Below are positions 1-10,685 of a DNA stretch of 64,000 bases, in pieces. Source of the DNA: Burkholderiaceae bacterium (GTDB lineage Bacteria > Pseudomonadota > Gammaproteobacteria > Burkholderiales > Burkholderiaceae_C); contig JAIRVR010000030.1 of the NCBI GenBank assembly GCA_031253795.1, positions 1-64,000 of the forward strand. Direction: 5' to 3'. Each line of letters opens with the position of its first letter. Position 1 is the stretch's first letter. Made by a program: the position numbers and the translations under genes. The notes beneath the pieces are model-generated. The model was given only the letters and a program-made list of their open reading frames with translations, was not told the origin of the DNA and did not search any database.

Positions 1-271
1 CTTGCGAGCGCGGCACGGCGAACATGCCGAAGGGGTAGTTCTCGCGCAGGTCCTTCTTGGTGGTGAAGGGAAAGCGCGACAGGTCGGCCAGCGTGCGCAG
101 GTCCGAGGGGTGCACGCCCTGGTCGTCGAACGCTCGCCGGTAGTGCGGCACGTTGTCGTAGGCGTGCTGCAGCGACCAGCGCAGGCGCTGCAGCTGCAGG
201 GCGCAGATCTCGTCGCGGCTGGCGGTTTCGATGGGCTCGAGGTCGCCGGGTGCGGGGCGCTGTACAGGCAT
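1..271 (-). CDS. paaK: Phenylacetate-CoA ligase, N-terminal part (runs off the window)
   Basis: Only the first 90 codons lie in the window; the gene continues past base 1. The product would activate phenylacetate to phenylacetyl-CoA with ATP in the cytoplasm, the entry step of aerobic phenylacetate breakdown. The visible part carries the family's N-terminal pattern, including FPFTTKKDLRENYPFGMF near residues 66-83, typical of PaaK adenylate-forming ligases. It starts 12 bp downstream of the stop of the PaaI-type thioesterase, and paaG lies before that, so the three form one minus-strand operon. The ATP-binding and C-terminal domains cannot be judged here. Confidence 0.9.
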   Translation of the reverse strand, partial: MPVQRPAPGDLEPIETASRDEICALQLQRLRWSLQHAYDNVPHYRRAFDDQGVHPSDLRTLADLSRFPFTTKKDLRENYPFGMFAVPRSQ

Positions 272-283
272 GGTGGCACCTCG

Positions 284-751
284 TCAGGAGGATTCTGCGG
301 GGCCGGGCACGGTGGAGCGGCCCTTGAAGCTGTGCGAACGGCCGCGGAACAGTGCAATCACCTCGCCCCGCTGGTTGCTGACCTGCACGTCGTAGACGCC
401 CGTGCGCCCCGCACGCGAGACCTCGTGCGCCTGGGCCGTCAGCAGGTCGCCGGGCCGCCCTGGCGCAACGAAGTCCACGCCCAGACCCGAGGCGACGGTC
501 ATCTCGTTGCGCGCATTGCAGGCATAGGCGAAGGCCGTATCGGCCAGGGCCGTGATGAAACCGCCATGGCAGATGTCGAAACCGTTGAGCATGTCGTCAC
601 GCACGGCCATCTCGATGCGTGCCGCACCCGGTGCGATGTCCACGATGCGCAGGCCCAGGCCCTGGGCCGCCCTGTCGCGCGCCAGCATGCCATCGCGCAC
701 ATGTTCGGCCAGGCGCTGCGCGTCTTCGGCCGTATGGGTTGTCTCCTGCAT
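284..751 (-). CDS. paaI: Phenylacetate-pathway hotdog thioesterase PaaI
   Basis: A 155-residue single hotdog-fold acyl-CoA thioesterase. In the paa pathway PaaI is a rescue enzyme that hydrolyses ring-hydroxylated or otherwise dead-end phenylacetyl-CoA thioesters, freeing CoA. The family core is visible around residues 45-65 (ICHGGFITALADTAFAYA), with the HGG turn and the Asp that acts in catalysis in this family. The start was set at 751 because the protein then has normal PaaI length and lies 10 bp after the paaG stop; the longer frame upstream only shadows paaG. Sandwiched between paaG and paaK, so the pathway role is well supported. Confidence 0.92.
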   Translation of the reverse strand: MQETTHTAEDAQRLAEHVRDGMLARDRAAQGLGLRIVDIAPGAARIEMAVRDDMLNGFDICHGGFITALADTAFAYACNARNEMTVASGLGVDFVAPGRPGDLLTAQAHEVSRAGRTGVYDVQVSNQRGEVIALFRGRSHSFKGRSTVPGPAESS

Positions 752-761
752 GACGGCCTCC

Positions 762-1544
762 TCAACGGTCCGAGAACACGGGGGCGCGCTTGCCCAGGAA
801 GGCGGCCACGCCTTCCTGGTAGTCATGGGCCGCACCCAGCTGGCCCTGCTGGCGCGCCTCGCGCGCCAGCGCATGTTCGTAGTCGAGCAGTTGGGCCGAG
901 TCCATGGCCTCGCGCGTGCGCGCCAGGGCCCGCACTGGCATGGCGGCCAGGCGCTGCGCCAGGGCCATGGCCTGGCTGCGCAGTTCGCCATCGTCCACGC
1001 AGCGCCAGATCAGGCCCATGCGCTCGGCTTCCTCGGCAGGCAGTTTGTCGCCCAGCAGGGCCAGGCCCAGGGCACGGGCACGGCCCACCAGCCGTGGCAG
1101 CAGCCAGGTGCCGCCACAGTCGGGCACCAGGCCGATCTTCGCAAAGGCCTGGATGAAGCTGGCCGAACGCGCGGCCAGCACCAGGTCACAGGCCAGGGCG
1201 ATGTTGGCGCCGGCACCGGCGGCCACGCCGTTGACGGCGGCCACCACGGGAATGGGCATGGATCTGAGCCGCAGGCACAGGGGCTGGTAGCGGCGCTCGA
1301 TGAGATCCCCCAGATTCTGGTCGGCGGCCGCTTCAGGGTCGGCCAGGTCCTGGCCCGCGCAAAAACCGCGCCCCGCGCCCGTGAGCACCACGCAACGCAC
1401 CGATGCATCGCAGGCCGCCTGTTCCAGGGCCGAAAGCAGCTGCTCATGCAACTGCGCATTGAAGCTGTTGAGCGCCTCGGGCCGGTTCAGCACCAGGGTG
1501 CGGACGGCGTCTTGCTGCTCCACCAGAACCAGAGATGGGGGCAT
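762..1544 (-). CDS. paaG: Ring-1,2-epoxyphenylacetyl-CoA isomerase PaaG (crotonase family)
   Basis: A 260-residue crotonase-fold protein. PaaG isomerises the 1,2-epoxide of phenylacetyl-CoA to the oxepin-CoA in aerobic phenylacetate catabolism. The crotonase oxyanion-hole region FCAGQDL (about residues 61-67) and the region GLVPDCGG, whose Asp matches the PaaG catalytic acid, are both visible. It is the first visible gene of the minus-strand paaG-paaI-paaK run, with a TetR-type inverted repeat about 50 bp in front of its start, the usual arrangement for PaaR-type control. A generic enoyl-CoA hydratase is the alternative, but the neighbours and the PDCGG motif favour PaaG. Confidence 0.93.
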   Translation of the reverse strand: MPPSLVLVEQQDAVRTLVLNRPEALNSFNAQLHEQLLSALEQAACDASVRCVVLTGAGRGFCAGQDLADPEAAADQNLGDLIERRYQPLCLRLRSMPIPVVAAVNGVAAGAGANIALACDLVLAARSASFIQAFAKIGLVPDCGGTWLLPRLVGRARALGLALLGDKLPAEEAERMGLIWRCVDDGELRSQAMALAQRLAAMPVRALARTREAMDSAQLLDYEHALAREARQQGQLGAAHDYQEGVAAFLGKRAPVFSDR

Positions 1545-1595
1545 GGGGTCTCCGTGGCCTGTCTGCCATCTTTATGCGGCAGATCAAACATAATT

Positions 1596-1611
1596 TACCG
1601 AATGGTCGGTA
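1596..1611 (-). promoter_or_regulatory. TetR-type operator (probable PaaR site) before paaG
   Basis: Inverted repeat TACCGA-ATGG-TCGGTA with perfect 6-bp arms, about 50 bp upstream of paaG. It resembles the ACCGA/TCGGT half-sites of TetR-family operators, and paa genes in beta-proteobacteria are often repressed by the TetR-family PaaR with phenylacetyl-CoA as inducer. Assignment to PaaR is inference; no paaR gene is in the window. Confidence 0.6.
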
Positions 1612-1706
1612 GATGTTAGTCGCCGGACCGCCCCCACCACAAGCGCCCGTGCACCGAGAAAAACCCTAGGGTCGGCGCACGGGGTGGCTCCCCCTCCCCG
1701 GGATCG

Positions 1707-2687
1707 TCAGGGCTTGAAGCCCGAACCCTGGACCACGGGCGCCCACTGCGCGCGATAGGCCTTGAGCATGGCCGCCGTCTGGCCGCTGCCGCTGGAGACC
1801 GGTATCAGCCGGTTGGCCTCGAACTTCTGGCGCGTGTCGGGCTCGTTCATGATCTCCTGGACCAGTTGGGACAGTCGCTCCACCACGGCGGGGGCCATGC
1901 TGGAGGGCGCAAACAGCGTATTCCAGCCCGTGCCCGACAGGTTCAGGCCCGACTCCTTGAGCGTGGGGATTTCGGGCGCCATGGCGCTGCGGCGCTCGCT
2001 GGAGACGGCCAGCACGCGGATCTTGCCGGCCTCGTGCTGGGGCAGCAGCACATCGAAGGTATCGATGGCCACGGGCACCTGGCCTCCCACCAGGTCGGTC
2101 AGCAGCGGGGCCGAACCCTTGTAGCCCACCACCTCGGCCTGGACCTTGGCGGCCTCGCCCAGCATCAGCGAGAAGAAATGCGGCAGGCTGCCCGTGGCCG
2201 GCACGCCCACATTGGCCTGCTGGGGATTGGCGCGCAACCAGGCCAGCAGGTGCGACAACTGCCTGACCGGCACGGCGCTGGCGACAGCCACGCCGAACTC
2301 GTAGCGGTTGACCTCGGCAACAGGGCGGAAATCCTTGTCGGGGTCATAGCCCGAGTCGGGAAATACCAGGGGCGCCACCAGCATCACGGCCGGATTGGCC
2401 AGCAGCAGGGCGGGCTGGGAGGCCGGCGCGTTCTTCACGTACTGGGCCGACAATCGGCCGCCTGCTCCGGGCTTGTTATCGACCACCACGGGGGAGCCCA
2501 GGCGGGCCTGCAGCTTGTCGGCCACGATGCGCGCCACGCGGTCCGTGGCGCCACCGGGCGGATAGCCGACGACGATGCGCAGCGGCTGCTTGCCCGCGAA
2601 CAGCGGCTCGGGGGCGGCCAGGGCACCTGTGGCCCACCAGCTGGCGGCCGACAGGGCCAGGGCCCGGGTCAGGGTTCTTCGCTGCAT
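1707..2687 (-). CDS. Bug-family tripartite tricarboxylate transporter substrate-binding protein
   Basis: A 326-residue periplasmic solute-binding protein of the Bug/TctC family. An N-terminal signal peptide (basic MQRRTLTR, hydrophobic stretch, Ala-rich cleavage region near residue 23) is followed by the family's opening strand-loop IVVGYPPGGATDRVAR and by the pattern around VVVDNKPGAGG. The start at 2687 is chosen over an upstream ATG at 2708 because a GAGAGAG ribosome site sits 7 bases before it and the signal peptide starts there. No TctA/TctB membrane genes are next to it, so it is an orphan binding protein with unknown ligand, as is common in Comamonadaceae. It is divergent from hemE. 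Confidence 0.9.
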   Translation of the reverse strand: MQRRTLTRALALSAASWWATGALAAPEPLFAGKQPLRIVVGYPPGGATDRVARIVADKLQARLGSPVVVDNKPGAGGRLSAQYVKNAPASQPALLLANPAVMLVAPLVFPDSGYDPDKDFRPVAEVNRYEFGVAVASAVPVRQLSHLLAWLRANPQQANVGVPATGSLPHFFSLMLGEAAKVQAEVVGYKGSAPLLTDLVGGQVPVAIDTFDVLLPQHEAGKIRVLAVSSERRSAMAPEIPTLKESGLNLSGTGWNTLFAPSSMAPAVVERLSQLVQEIMNEPDTRQKFEANRLIPVSSGSGQTAAMLKAYRAQWAPVVQGSGFKP

Positions 2688-2866
2688 CGCAAACTCTCTC
2701 CTCGTCATGGGAATGGATTCCGTGCCGAACGCACGACCGCACAATGTAGCGGCCGCGGCGTGCCCGCGGCCATCGGCATTGACGGAGGTTAACCCCGCGC
2801 AAGACGCCCTGCACCGCTCGGACATCGCGGTCACGCCGCGCGCGCGACTCGGCGACAATCGCTGCC

Positions 2867-3988
2867 ATGAGCTTCGCCCCCCTGACCAACGACACCTTCC
2901 TGCGCGCCTGCCGGCGCCAGGCCACCGACTACACGCCGCTGTGGCTGATGCGCCAGGCGGGCCGCTATCTTCCCGAATACAAGGCCACGCGCGCCCGGGC
3001 CGGCAGCTTCATGGGCCTGGCCACCCATGTGGACTACGCCACCGAAGTCACGCTGCAGCCGCTGGAGCGTTTTCCGCTGGACGCGGCCATCCTGTTTTCC
3101 GACATCCTGACCGTGCCCGATGCCATGGGCCTGGGCCTGTCGTTTGCCGAAGGCGAAGGTCCGCGTTTTGCCAAGGTGGTGCGCGACGAGGCCGCCGTGG
3201 CCGCGCTGGCCGTGCCCGACATGGACCGGCTGCGCTATGTTTTCGACGCCGTGACCAGCATCCGGCGGGCCCTGGACGGCCGCGTTCCGCTGATCGGCTT
3301 TTCGGGCAGCCCCTGGACCCTGGCCTGCTACATGGTCGAAGGCAAGGGCAGCGATGACTACCGGCTGGTCAAGAGCCTGATGTATGCACGCCCCGACCTG
3401 ATGCACCGCATCCTGGCCATCAATGCCGACAGCGTGGCCGCCTATCTCAACGCCCAGATCGATGCCGGAGCCCAGGCCGTGATGGTGTTCGACAGCTGGG
3501 GCGGCGTGCTCGCCGATGGCGCCTTCCAGGAATTCAGCCTGGCCTATACTAGGCGCGTACTCGCCCGCCTCCGGCGCACGGGCCCTGATGGCCAGGATGT
3601 GCCGCGCATCGTCTTCACCAAGGGCGGTGGCATCTGGCTGCCCGACATGAAGGACCTGGACTGCGAAGTCCTGGGCCTGGACTGGACCGCCAACCTGGCC
3701 CACGCCCGCGCCATCGTCGGTGGCGAAGCGGGCGGCCCCGGCAAGGCCTTGCAGGGCAATATCGATCCCAATGTGCTGTTCGCCCCGCCCGAGCGCATTG
3801 CCGAGCAGGCCCGTGCCGTGCTGGACAGCTTCGGCAGGCCCCACACCGACAGGACCACCACGGGCCCCACCCACATCTTCAACCTGGGCCATGGCATCAG
3901 CCAATTCACGCCCCCCGAGCATGTGGCCGCCCTGGTGGAAACCGTGCACAGCCATTCGCGCGCCCAGCGCCAGAACCTGAAGGCCTGA
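2867..3988 (+). CDS. hemE: Uroporphyrinogen decarboxylase
   Basis: A 373-residue cytoplasmic enzyme that removes four carboxyl groups from uroporphyrinogen III to give coproporphyrinogen III in haem synthesis. Both family signatures are present: [12 protein letters not shown] near residues 27-38 and [16 protein letters not shown] near residues 144-159, with the C-terminal FNLGHGI turn near residue 340. Length is normal for the family. It is divergent from the Bug gene at 1707-2687 and followed by the long gap before priA. The stop codon lies in a short hairpin with arms TGACCTG/CAGGTCA (3986-4011), which lacks a T-run and so is only a weak terminator candidate. Confidence 0.98.
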   Translation: MSFAPLTNDTFLRACRRQATDYTPLWLMRQAGRYLPEYKATRARAGSFMGLATHVDYATEVTLQPLERFPLDAAILFSDILTVPDAMGLGLSFAEGEGPRFAKVVRDEAAVAALAVPDMDRLRYVFDAVTSIRRALDGRVPLIGFSGSPWTLACYMVEGKGSDDYRLVKSLMYARPDLMHRILAINADSVAAYLNAQIDAGAQAVMVFDSWGGVLADGAFQEFSLAYTRRVLARLRRTGPDGQDVPRIVFTKGGGIWLPDMKDLDCEVLGLDWTANLAHARAIVGGEAGGPGKALQGNIDPNVLFAPPERIAEQARAVLDSFGRPHTDRTTTGPTHIFNLGHGISQFTPPEHVAALVETVHSHSRAQRQNLKA

Positions 3989-4045
3989 CCTGCGTGGCGG
4001 GCGCCAGGTCAGGCGTCCCCACAAATTCGCCCCAGAGATTTCGAA

Positions 4046-4065
4046 TACTGTATTTATTCACAGTA
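4046..4065. promoter_or_regulatory. LexA-like SOS box overlapping the first DnaA box
   Basis: The 20-bp TACTGTATTTATTCACAGTA fits the gamma/beta-proteobacterial LexA pattern CTG-N10-CAG, with perfect 6-bp arms and an AT-rich centre. It contains the DnaA box at 4054-4062. No SOS gene begins close by on either strand; priA starts about 660 bp downstream. Confidence 0.5.
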
Positions 4066-4567
4066 TCCGCAAAGCACCAGCGCCTGGATCGCAGAGCGCC
4101 ACACTGCGGACGACGGTGCTGCCAAGTCCTTGATGCAGCAAGAAAATCTACGCCAGCCTGGGTGAACGGGTCCGGCTTCGGACAAGCTGTCCCACGCCCT
4201 TCCCGCTGCTGCCAGCGTGTTTTGCGCACAAAGTTATCCACAGCGTTCGACGCCAGCGGCCCATTGACCGGCCTCGCCATGGCGTTTTGATGGCTGCAGG
4301 CCGTTTCCAGGCCGAAAAACGTCGGATGGCGGCTTGAGACAAGGCGTTTACCCCAAAGGGCAGCAGCATCTTATGCACAGAACAACCGCAGCGAATGTCG
4401 CCCGTCCCCGTGCAAAAAACGCATTGCAACATCGGTGTCATATACATATAAGCCATTGTTTTGCATGAATATTTTCAACAGAAAAACAAGGCACTGCCGC
4501 TGAACCACGCCGTCAGACTGACAGCATGCAGCGATAGAGCCGGATAATCCCCACAAAGTTATCCACA
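4046..4567 (+). other. DnaA-box cluster in the hemE-priA gap (oriC-like or DnaA-titrating region)
   Basis: The 734-bp stretch between hemE and priA has no convincing gene. It holds four sites matching TTATNCACA exactly, all on the plus strand: TTATTCACA at 4054-4062, TTATCCACA at 4234-4242, TTATGCACA at 4371-4379 and TTATCCACA at 4559-4567. Between the last two lies a visibly AT-rich stretch (about 4430-4490) that could serve as an unwinding element. Boxes of this quality are DnaA-binding sites in all well-studied bacteria. Whether this is the chromosomal origin, a datA/DARS-like DnaA sink, or a control region for priA cannot be told from the sequence. Confidence 0.6.
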
Positions 4568-4722
4568 GAAATTAACGATCTACTCAGAAACCCGCATCAC
4601 CGGCCTGTCGGTTCGGGTGTACAAGCCGGGCCGGCACCTTTGCCACCGCCCGGACATGAAGCGCTTATGCTTGGCGGCCTGACCGCCCCGCATGCCCTTG
4701 GGGCAGCACCCGTTCCTTCCGC

Positions 4723-8240
<3,518 letters not shown>

Positions 8241-8242
8241 TA

Positions 8243-8365
8243 GGCCCCCCCTGAGGCGCTGACGCGCCTTCCCCCTCTCTGCTTGCTTCGCAAGGGAGGG
8301 GGACGACAGCCTCGCTGCGGGGCGGCCCTTGCTTGCTGTCCCTGATCTTGGGGCAGCGCCAGTGT
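8243..8365. repeat. Dispersed intergenic repeat, copy 1
   Basis: Non-coding stretch sharing ordered blocks with 38582-38712: CTTCCCCCTCTCT, GGGAGGGGGACGAC, CTTGCT, GTCCCTG, a TTGGG block and CGCC. It contains nested complementary runs (CCCCCTCTCT with AGGGAGGGGG), so it should fold as RNA. It lies between ansB and its terminator. Confidence 0.6.
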
Positions 8366-8379
8366 TTACGGCTCCGCTC

Positions 8380-8409
8380 AAAGCTCCGTTCGCGGAGCTT
8401 TTTCTTTTT
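8380..8409 (+). terminator. Rho-independent terminator after ansB
   Basis: Perfect 9-bp stem AAAGCTCCG / CGGAGCTTT closed by a TTCG tetraloop and followed by TTCTTTTT on the plus strand. It ends ansB transcription and faces the convergent end of the deacetylase gene. Confidence 0.9.
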
Positions 8410-8415
8410 GCCGCT

Positions 8416-9255
8416 TCAGTTCGATGTGAACAGCGGGGTGAGGGGGCCCTGGGCGATGTGGCAGTGGGCCTGGGCCAGGGCCTGGGCGAAGGCGTCGCTG
8501 GAGAGGTAGGCGTATTCGATGGCGCGCTGGGCGCCTATGGCGTCGCCCTGGACGGGGGCCGTGGCGGGGTGGCACATCATGAGGCTGCCGGGCGCGAGCT
8601 GGGCCAGCCATTGGGCCATGTGGCGGCCGTAGCCATCGGGCGTGGGGGCGTCGAAGCCGTAGACACCGCCGAAGCCATGGTTCACCGGAACGCCCTGGCG
8701 GCGCAGGCGGCGGGTGGTGGTCCAGCCGCCCAGCAGGGCGATGATGGCGGCCTTGGGGTCGCGCCAGAGCTGGCCGGCCGGTGCGGTGGAGCGGACCCAG
8801 GGCAGGCCGTCGGCGCTGGCGCCGTAGCGCTGGCGCAGTTCCTGCACGAGCGCCGCGCGCACGCCGGGCAGCTGGTGTACGTGCTGGTGGCCGTCGATGA
8901 AGTCGGGGGCCATGCCCAGCGCGTCCTCGAAGGCGTCGAGCTGGCGGCGCCATGCATCGCTCAGGACACGGCCGCCCAGCAGGCCGCCGTAGGCGCGCAG
9001 GATCACCGCGCCGATGCCCGCGCCCGCCTGCTCGCCATGGCCTTCGGTCAGGTTGAAGTGCAGGCCCAGCGACAGGCGCGGTCGCAGCGCGGGCAGGCGC
9101 CGGGCGGCCTGCTTCCAGTGCGGCGAAGTGGTCATGCAGCTGGTGGCCGACAGCCGGCCCTGCAGCGTGAGCTGCTCCACGGCGTCGTCAACCAGCGGAT
9201 GCAGGGCATAGTCGTCGGCGCACAGGGCGATGGTCCTGGCAGGTACGGTGCTCAT
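8416..9255 (-). CDS. ChbG/HpnK (YdjC)-family carbohydrate deacetylase, NaxD-like
   Basis: A 279-residue metal-dependent deacetylase of the ChbG/HpnK/YdjC family. The metal-binding pattern is visible: CADDYALH at residues 12-19, LHFNLTEG near residue 68 and DGHQHVHQ near residue 122. Family members remove N-acetyl groups from small sugars or from lipid-linked sugars; NaxD of Francisella deacetylates undecaprenyl-phosphate-GalNAc so that galactosamine can be added to lipid A. Its start overlaps the gtrA-like stop by 4 bp (ATGA), and it is last in an operon with a GT2, a GtrA protein and a GT39-type transferase, which supports a NaxD-like role. Substrate is inference. Confidence 0.85.
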   Translation of the reverse strand: MSTVPARTIALCADDYALHPLVDDAVEQLTLQGRLSATSCMTTSPHWKQAARRLPALRPRLSLGLHFNLTEGHGEQAGAGIGAVILRAYGGLLGGRVLSDAWRRQLDAFEDALGMAPDFIDGHQHVHQLPGVRAALVQELRQRYGASADGLPWVRSTAPAGQLWRDPKAAIIALLGGWTTTRRLRRQGVPVNHGFGGVYGFDAPTPDGYGRHMAQWLAQLAPGSLMMCHPATAPVQGDAIGAQRAIEYAYLSSDAFAQALAQAHCHIAQGPLTPLFTSN

Positions 9256-9674
9256 GAGGGCTCCTTGCGGGCGGGGGCCGCAAAGGCCCAGAACTTGGCG
9301 AAGACGAAGGTGCCCACCGCCACCAGCACCAGGACCAGGGCCAGGCTCCAGAAGTAATGCCAGCCCAGCCACTGCAGGGCCATCCAGTACAGCAGCTCGT
9401 TCGCCACGAAGGCCGCGCAGGCCACGGCAAAGTAGCGCGCCACCACACCCCAGCCGCGCGCCTGGGCGGAAGCGAAGGTGAGCAGCGCATGGCCGTTGTA
9501 GCTGACCACGAAGGCCACCAGAAAGGCCAGCACATTGGCGGCCAGGGGCTCCATGCCCAGCCACGCCACCAGCAGGCCCACGACGGCCAGATGGGTGGCG
9601 GCCGCGCAGCCGCCCACGGCCACGAACTGCAGCCCCTGGGGCAGGCGGCGCAGCAGCGCCATCAAGCTGAGCAT
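9252..9674 (-). CDS. GtrA-family small membrane protein (putative lipid-linked sugar flippase)
   Basis: A 140-residue protein with four predicted membrane helices in the GtrA/DPMS-associated layout: a short basic N-terminus, helix at about 17-37, FLVAFVVSYNGHALLTF (a family hallmark region near residues 50-66), then two more helices. GtrA proteins are thought to move undecaprenyl-phosphate-linked sugars across the inner membrane. It ends within the start of the deacetylase (ATGA overlap) and begins 6 bp after the GT2 gene, so translation is coupled. It probably presents the sugar made by the GT2 enzyme to the periplasmic GT39 enzyme. Confidence 0.85.
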   Translation of the reverse strand: MLSLMALLRRLPQGLQFVAVGGCAAATHLAVVGLLVAWLGMEPLAANVLAFLVAFVVSYNGHALLTFASAQARGWGVVARYFAVACAAFVANELLYWMALQWLGWHYFWSLALVLVLVAVGTFVFAKFWAFAAPARKEPS

Positions 9675-9680
9675 GGCCGG

Positions 9681-10685
9681 CTAGTCCCGCTGCGCCAGCG
9701 GGCTGCGGTCCTCGTCACGCGCCAGCAGGTAGGTGGGTCGGCGCTTGACCTCGTCGTAGATGCGACCGATGTACTCGCCCAGAATGCCGATGGACATCAG
9801 CTGCACGCCGGAGAACAGCATGATGCTGGCGGCCAGCGTGGGCCAGCCGTCGAGCGGGTTGCCGAAGATCAGTGTCTCCATCGTGATCCACAGGCCGTAG
9901 AGCAGGGCCACCAGCGAGATCAGGCCACCGATGACGCTCCAGACACGCAGCGGCAAGGTGGTGAAAGAGGTCAATCCCAGCAGGGCCAGCGAGCCCAGGC
10001 GCCGGAAGTTGAAGCTCGATGCACCGGCCGTTCGGTCGGCCGGCACGAAGGGCAGGGCCACGGACTTGAAGCCCACCCAGGCATACAGACCCTTCATGAA
10101 CCGGTGGCTTTCGGGCAGCGCCCGCAGCGCGTCGGCCACGCGCCGGTCCAGCCAGCGGAAATCGCCGGCGTTGGGCGGGATCTTGACCAGGTTTCCCGCA
10201 TTCATGAGCCGGTAGAACAGGTTGGTACCCATGCGCTTGGCACCGCTTTCGGCACCCCGGTCGGCGATCACGCCATAGACCATGTCATAGCCCGCAAGCC
10301 ACAGATCGCACATCTGCGGCAACATGTCCAGCGGGTGCTGGAAGTCGGCATCGATCAGCAGAACGGCATTGCCGCGCGCATGGTCGATGCCTGCCGACAG
10401 CGCGGCTTCCTTGCCGAAGTTGCGCGACAGCGCCAGATAGCGCACGGGCAGTTCCTGGGCCATGCGCAGGGCGATGTCATGCGTGCCGTCGCGGCTGCCA
10501 TCGTTGACCACGATGAGTTCGTAGTCGGGTGTCAGCGTGCGCACCTGGGCGTCGAGCGCGCGGAGGAAGGCCTCCAGATTGCCTTCCTCATTGTGGGCGG
10601 GCACCACGCAGCTCAGCCGCAGCGGAGCGCGCGGCAGCATGCCCTTGGGAGCGGCCGGAGCAATGTCAGCGTGCAGTTCGGTCAT
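9681..10685 (-). CDS. Family 2 glycosyltransferase, undecaprenyl-phosphate sugar transferase (GtrB/ArnC type)
   Basis: A 334-residue GT-A fold transferase with two C-terminal membrane helices (about 235-290), the architecture of ArnC, GtrB and FlmF-type enzymes that load a sugar onto undecaprenyl phosphate at the cytoplasmic face. Visible motifs: VVPAHNEEGNL near residue 27, VNDGSRDGT near residue 60, and DADFQHP near residue 107, giving the metal-binding DXD-like site. It starts in the last 4 bp of the GT39 gene upstream and is followed 6 bp later by the GtrA gene. The donor sugar is not readable; an N-acetylhexosamine fits the deacetylase in the same operon. Confidence 0.88.
   Translation of the reverse strand: MTELHADIAPAAPKGMLPRAPLRLSCVVPAHNEEGNLEAFLRALDAQVRTLTPDYELIVVNDGSRDGTHDIALRMAQELPVRYLALSRNFGKEAALSAGIDHARGNAVLLIDADFQHPLDMLPQMCDLWLAGYDMVYGVIADRGAESGAKRMGTNLFYRLMNAGNLVKIPPNAGDFRWLDRRVADALRALPESHRFMKGLYAWVGFKSVALPFVPADRTAGASSFNFRRLGSLALLGLTSFTTLPLRVWSVIGGLISLVALLYGLWITMETLIFGNPLDGWPTLAASIMLFSGVQLMSIGILGEYIGRIYDEVKRRPTYLLARDEDRSPLAQRD

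Noticed and set aside
3986-4011. Hairpin at the hemE stop as terminator
   Set aside because: Arms TGACCTG/CAGGTCA pair well but there is no T-run after them.
2831-4024. Long open frame on the minus strand across hemE
   Set aside because: It mirrors hemE on the opposite strand; its protein is low in complexity (Gly/His/Ala) with no family features, as expected for antisense frames in high-GC DNA.
3994-4290. Small open frame in the hemE-priA gap
   Set aside because: No ribosome site, no recognisable domain and the DnaA boxes run through it; better explained as a regulatory gap.
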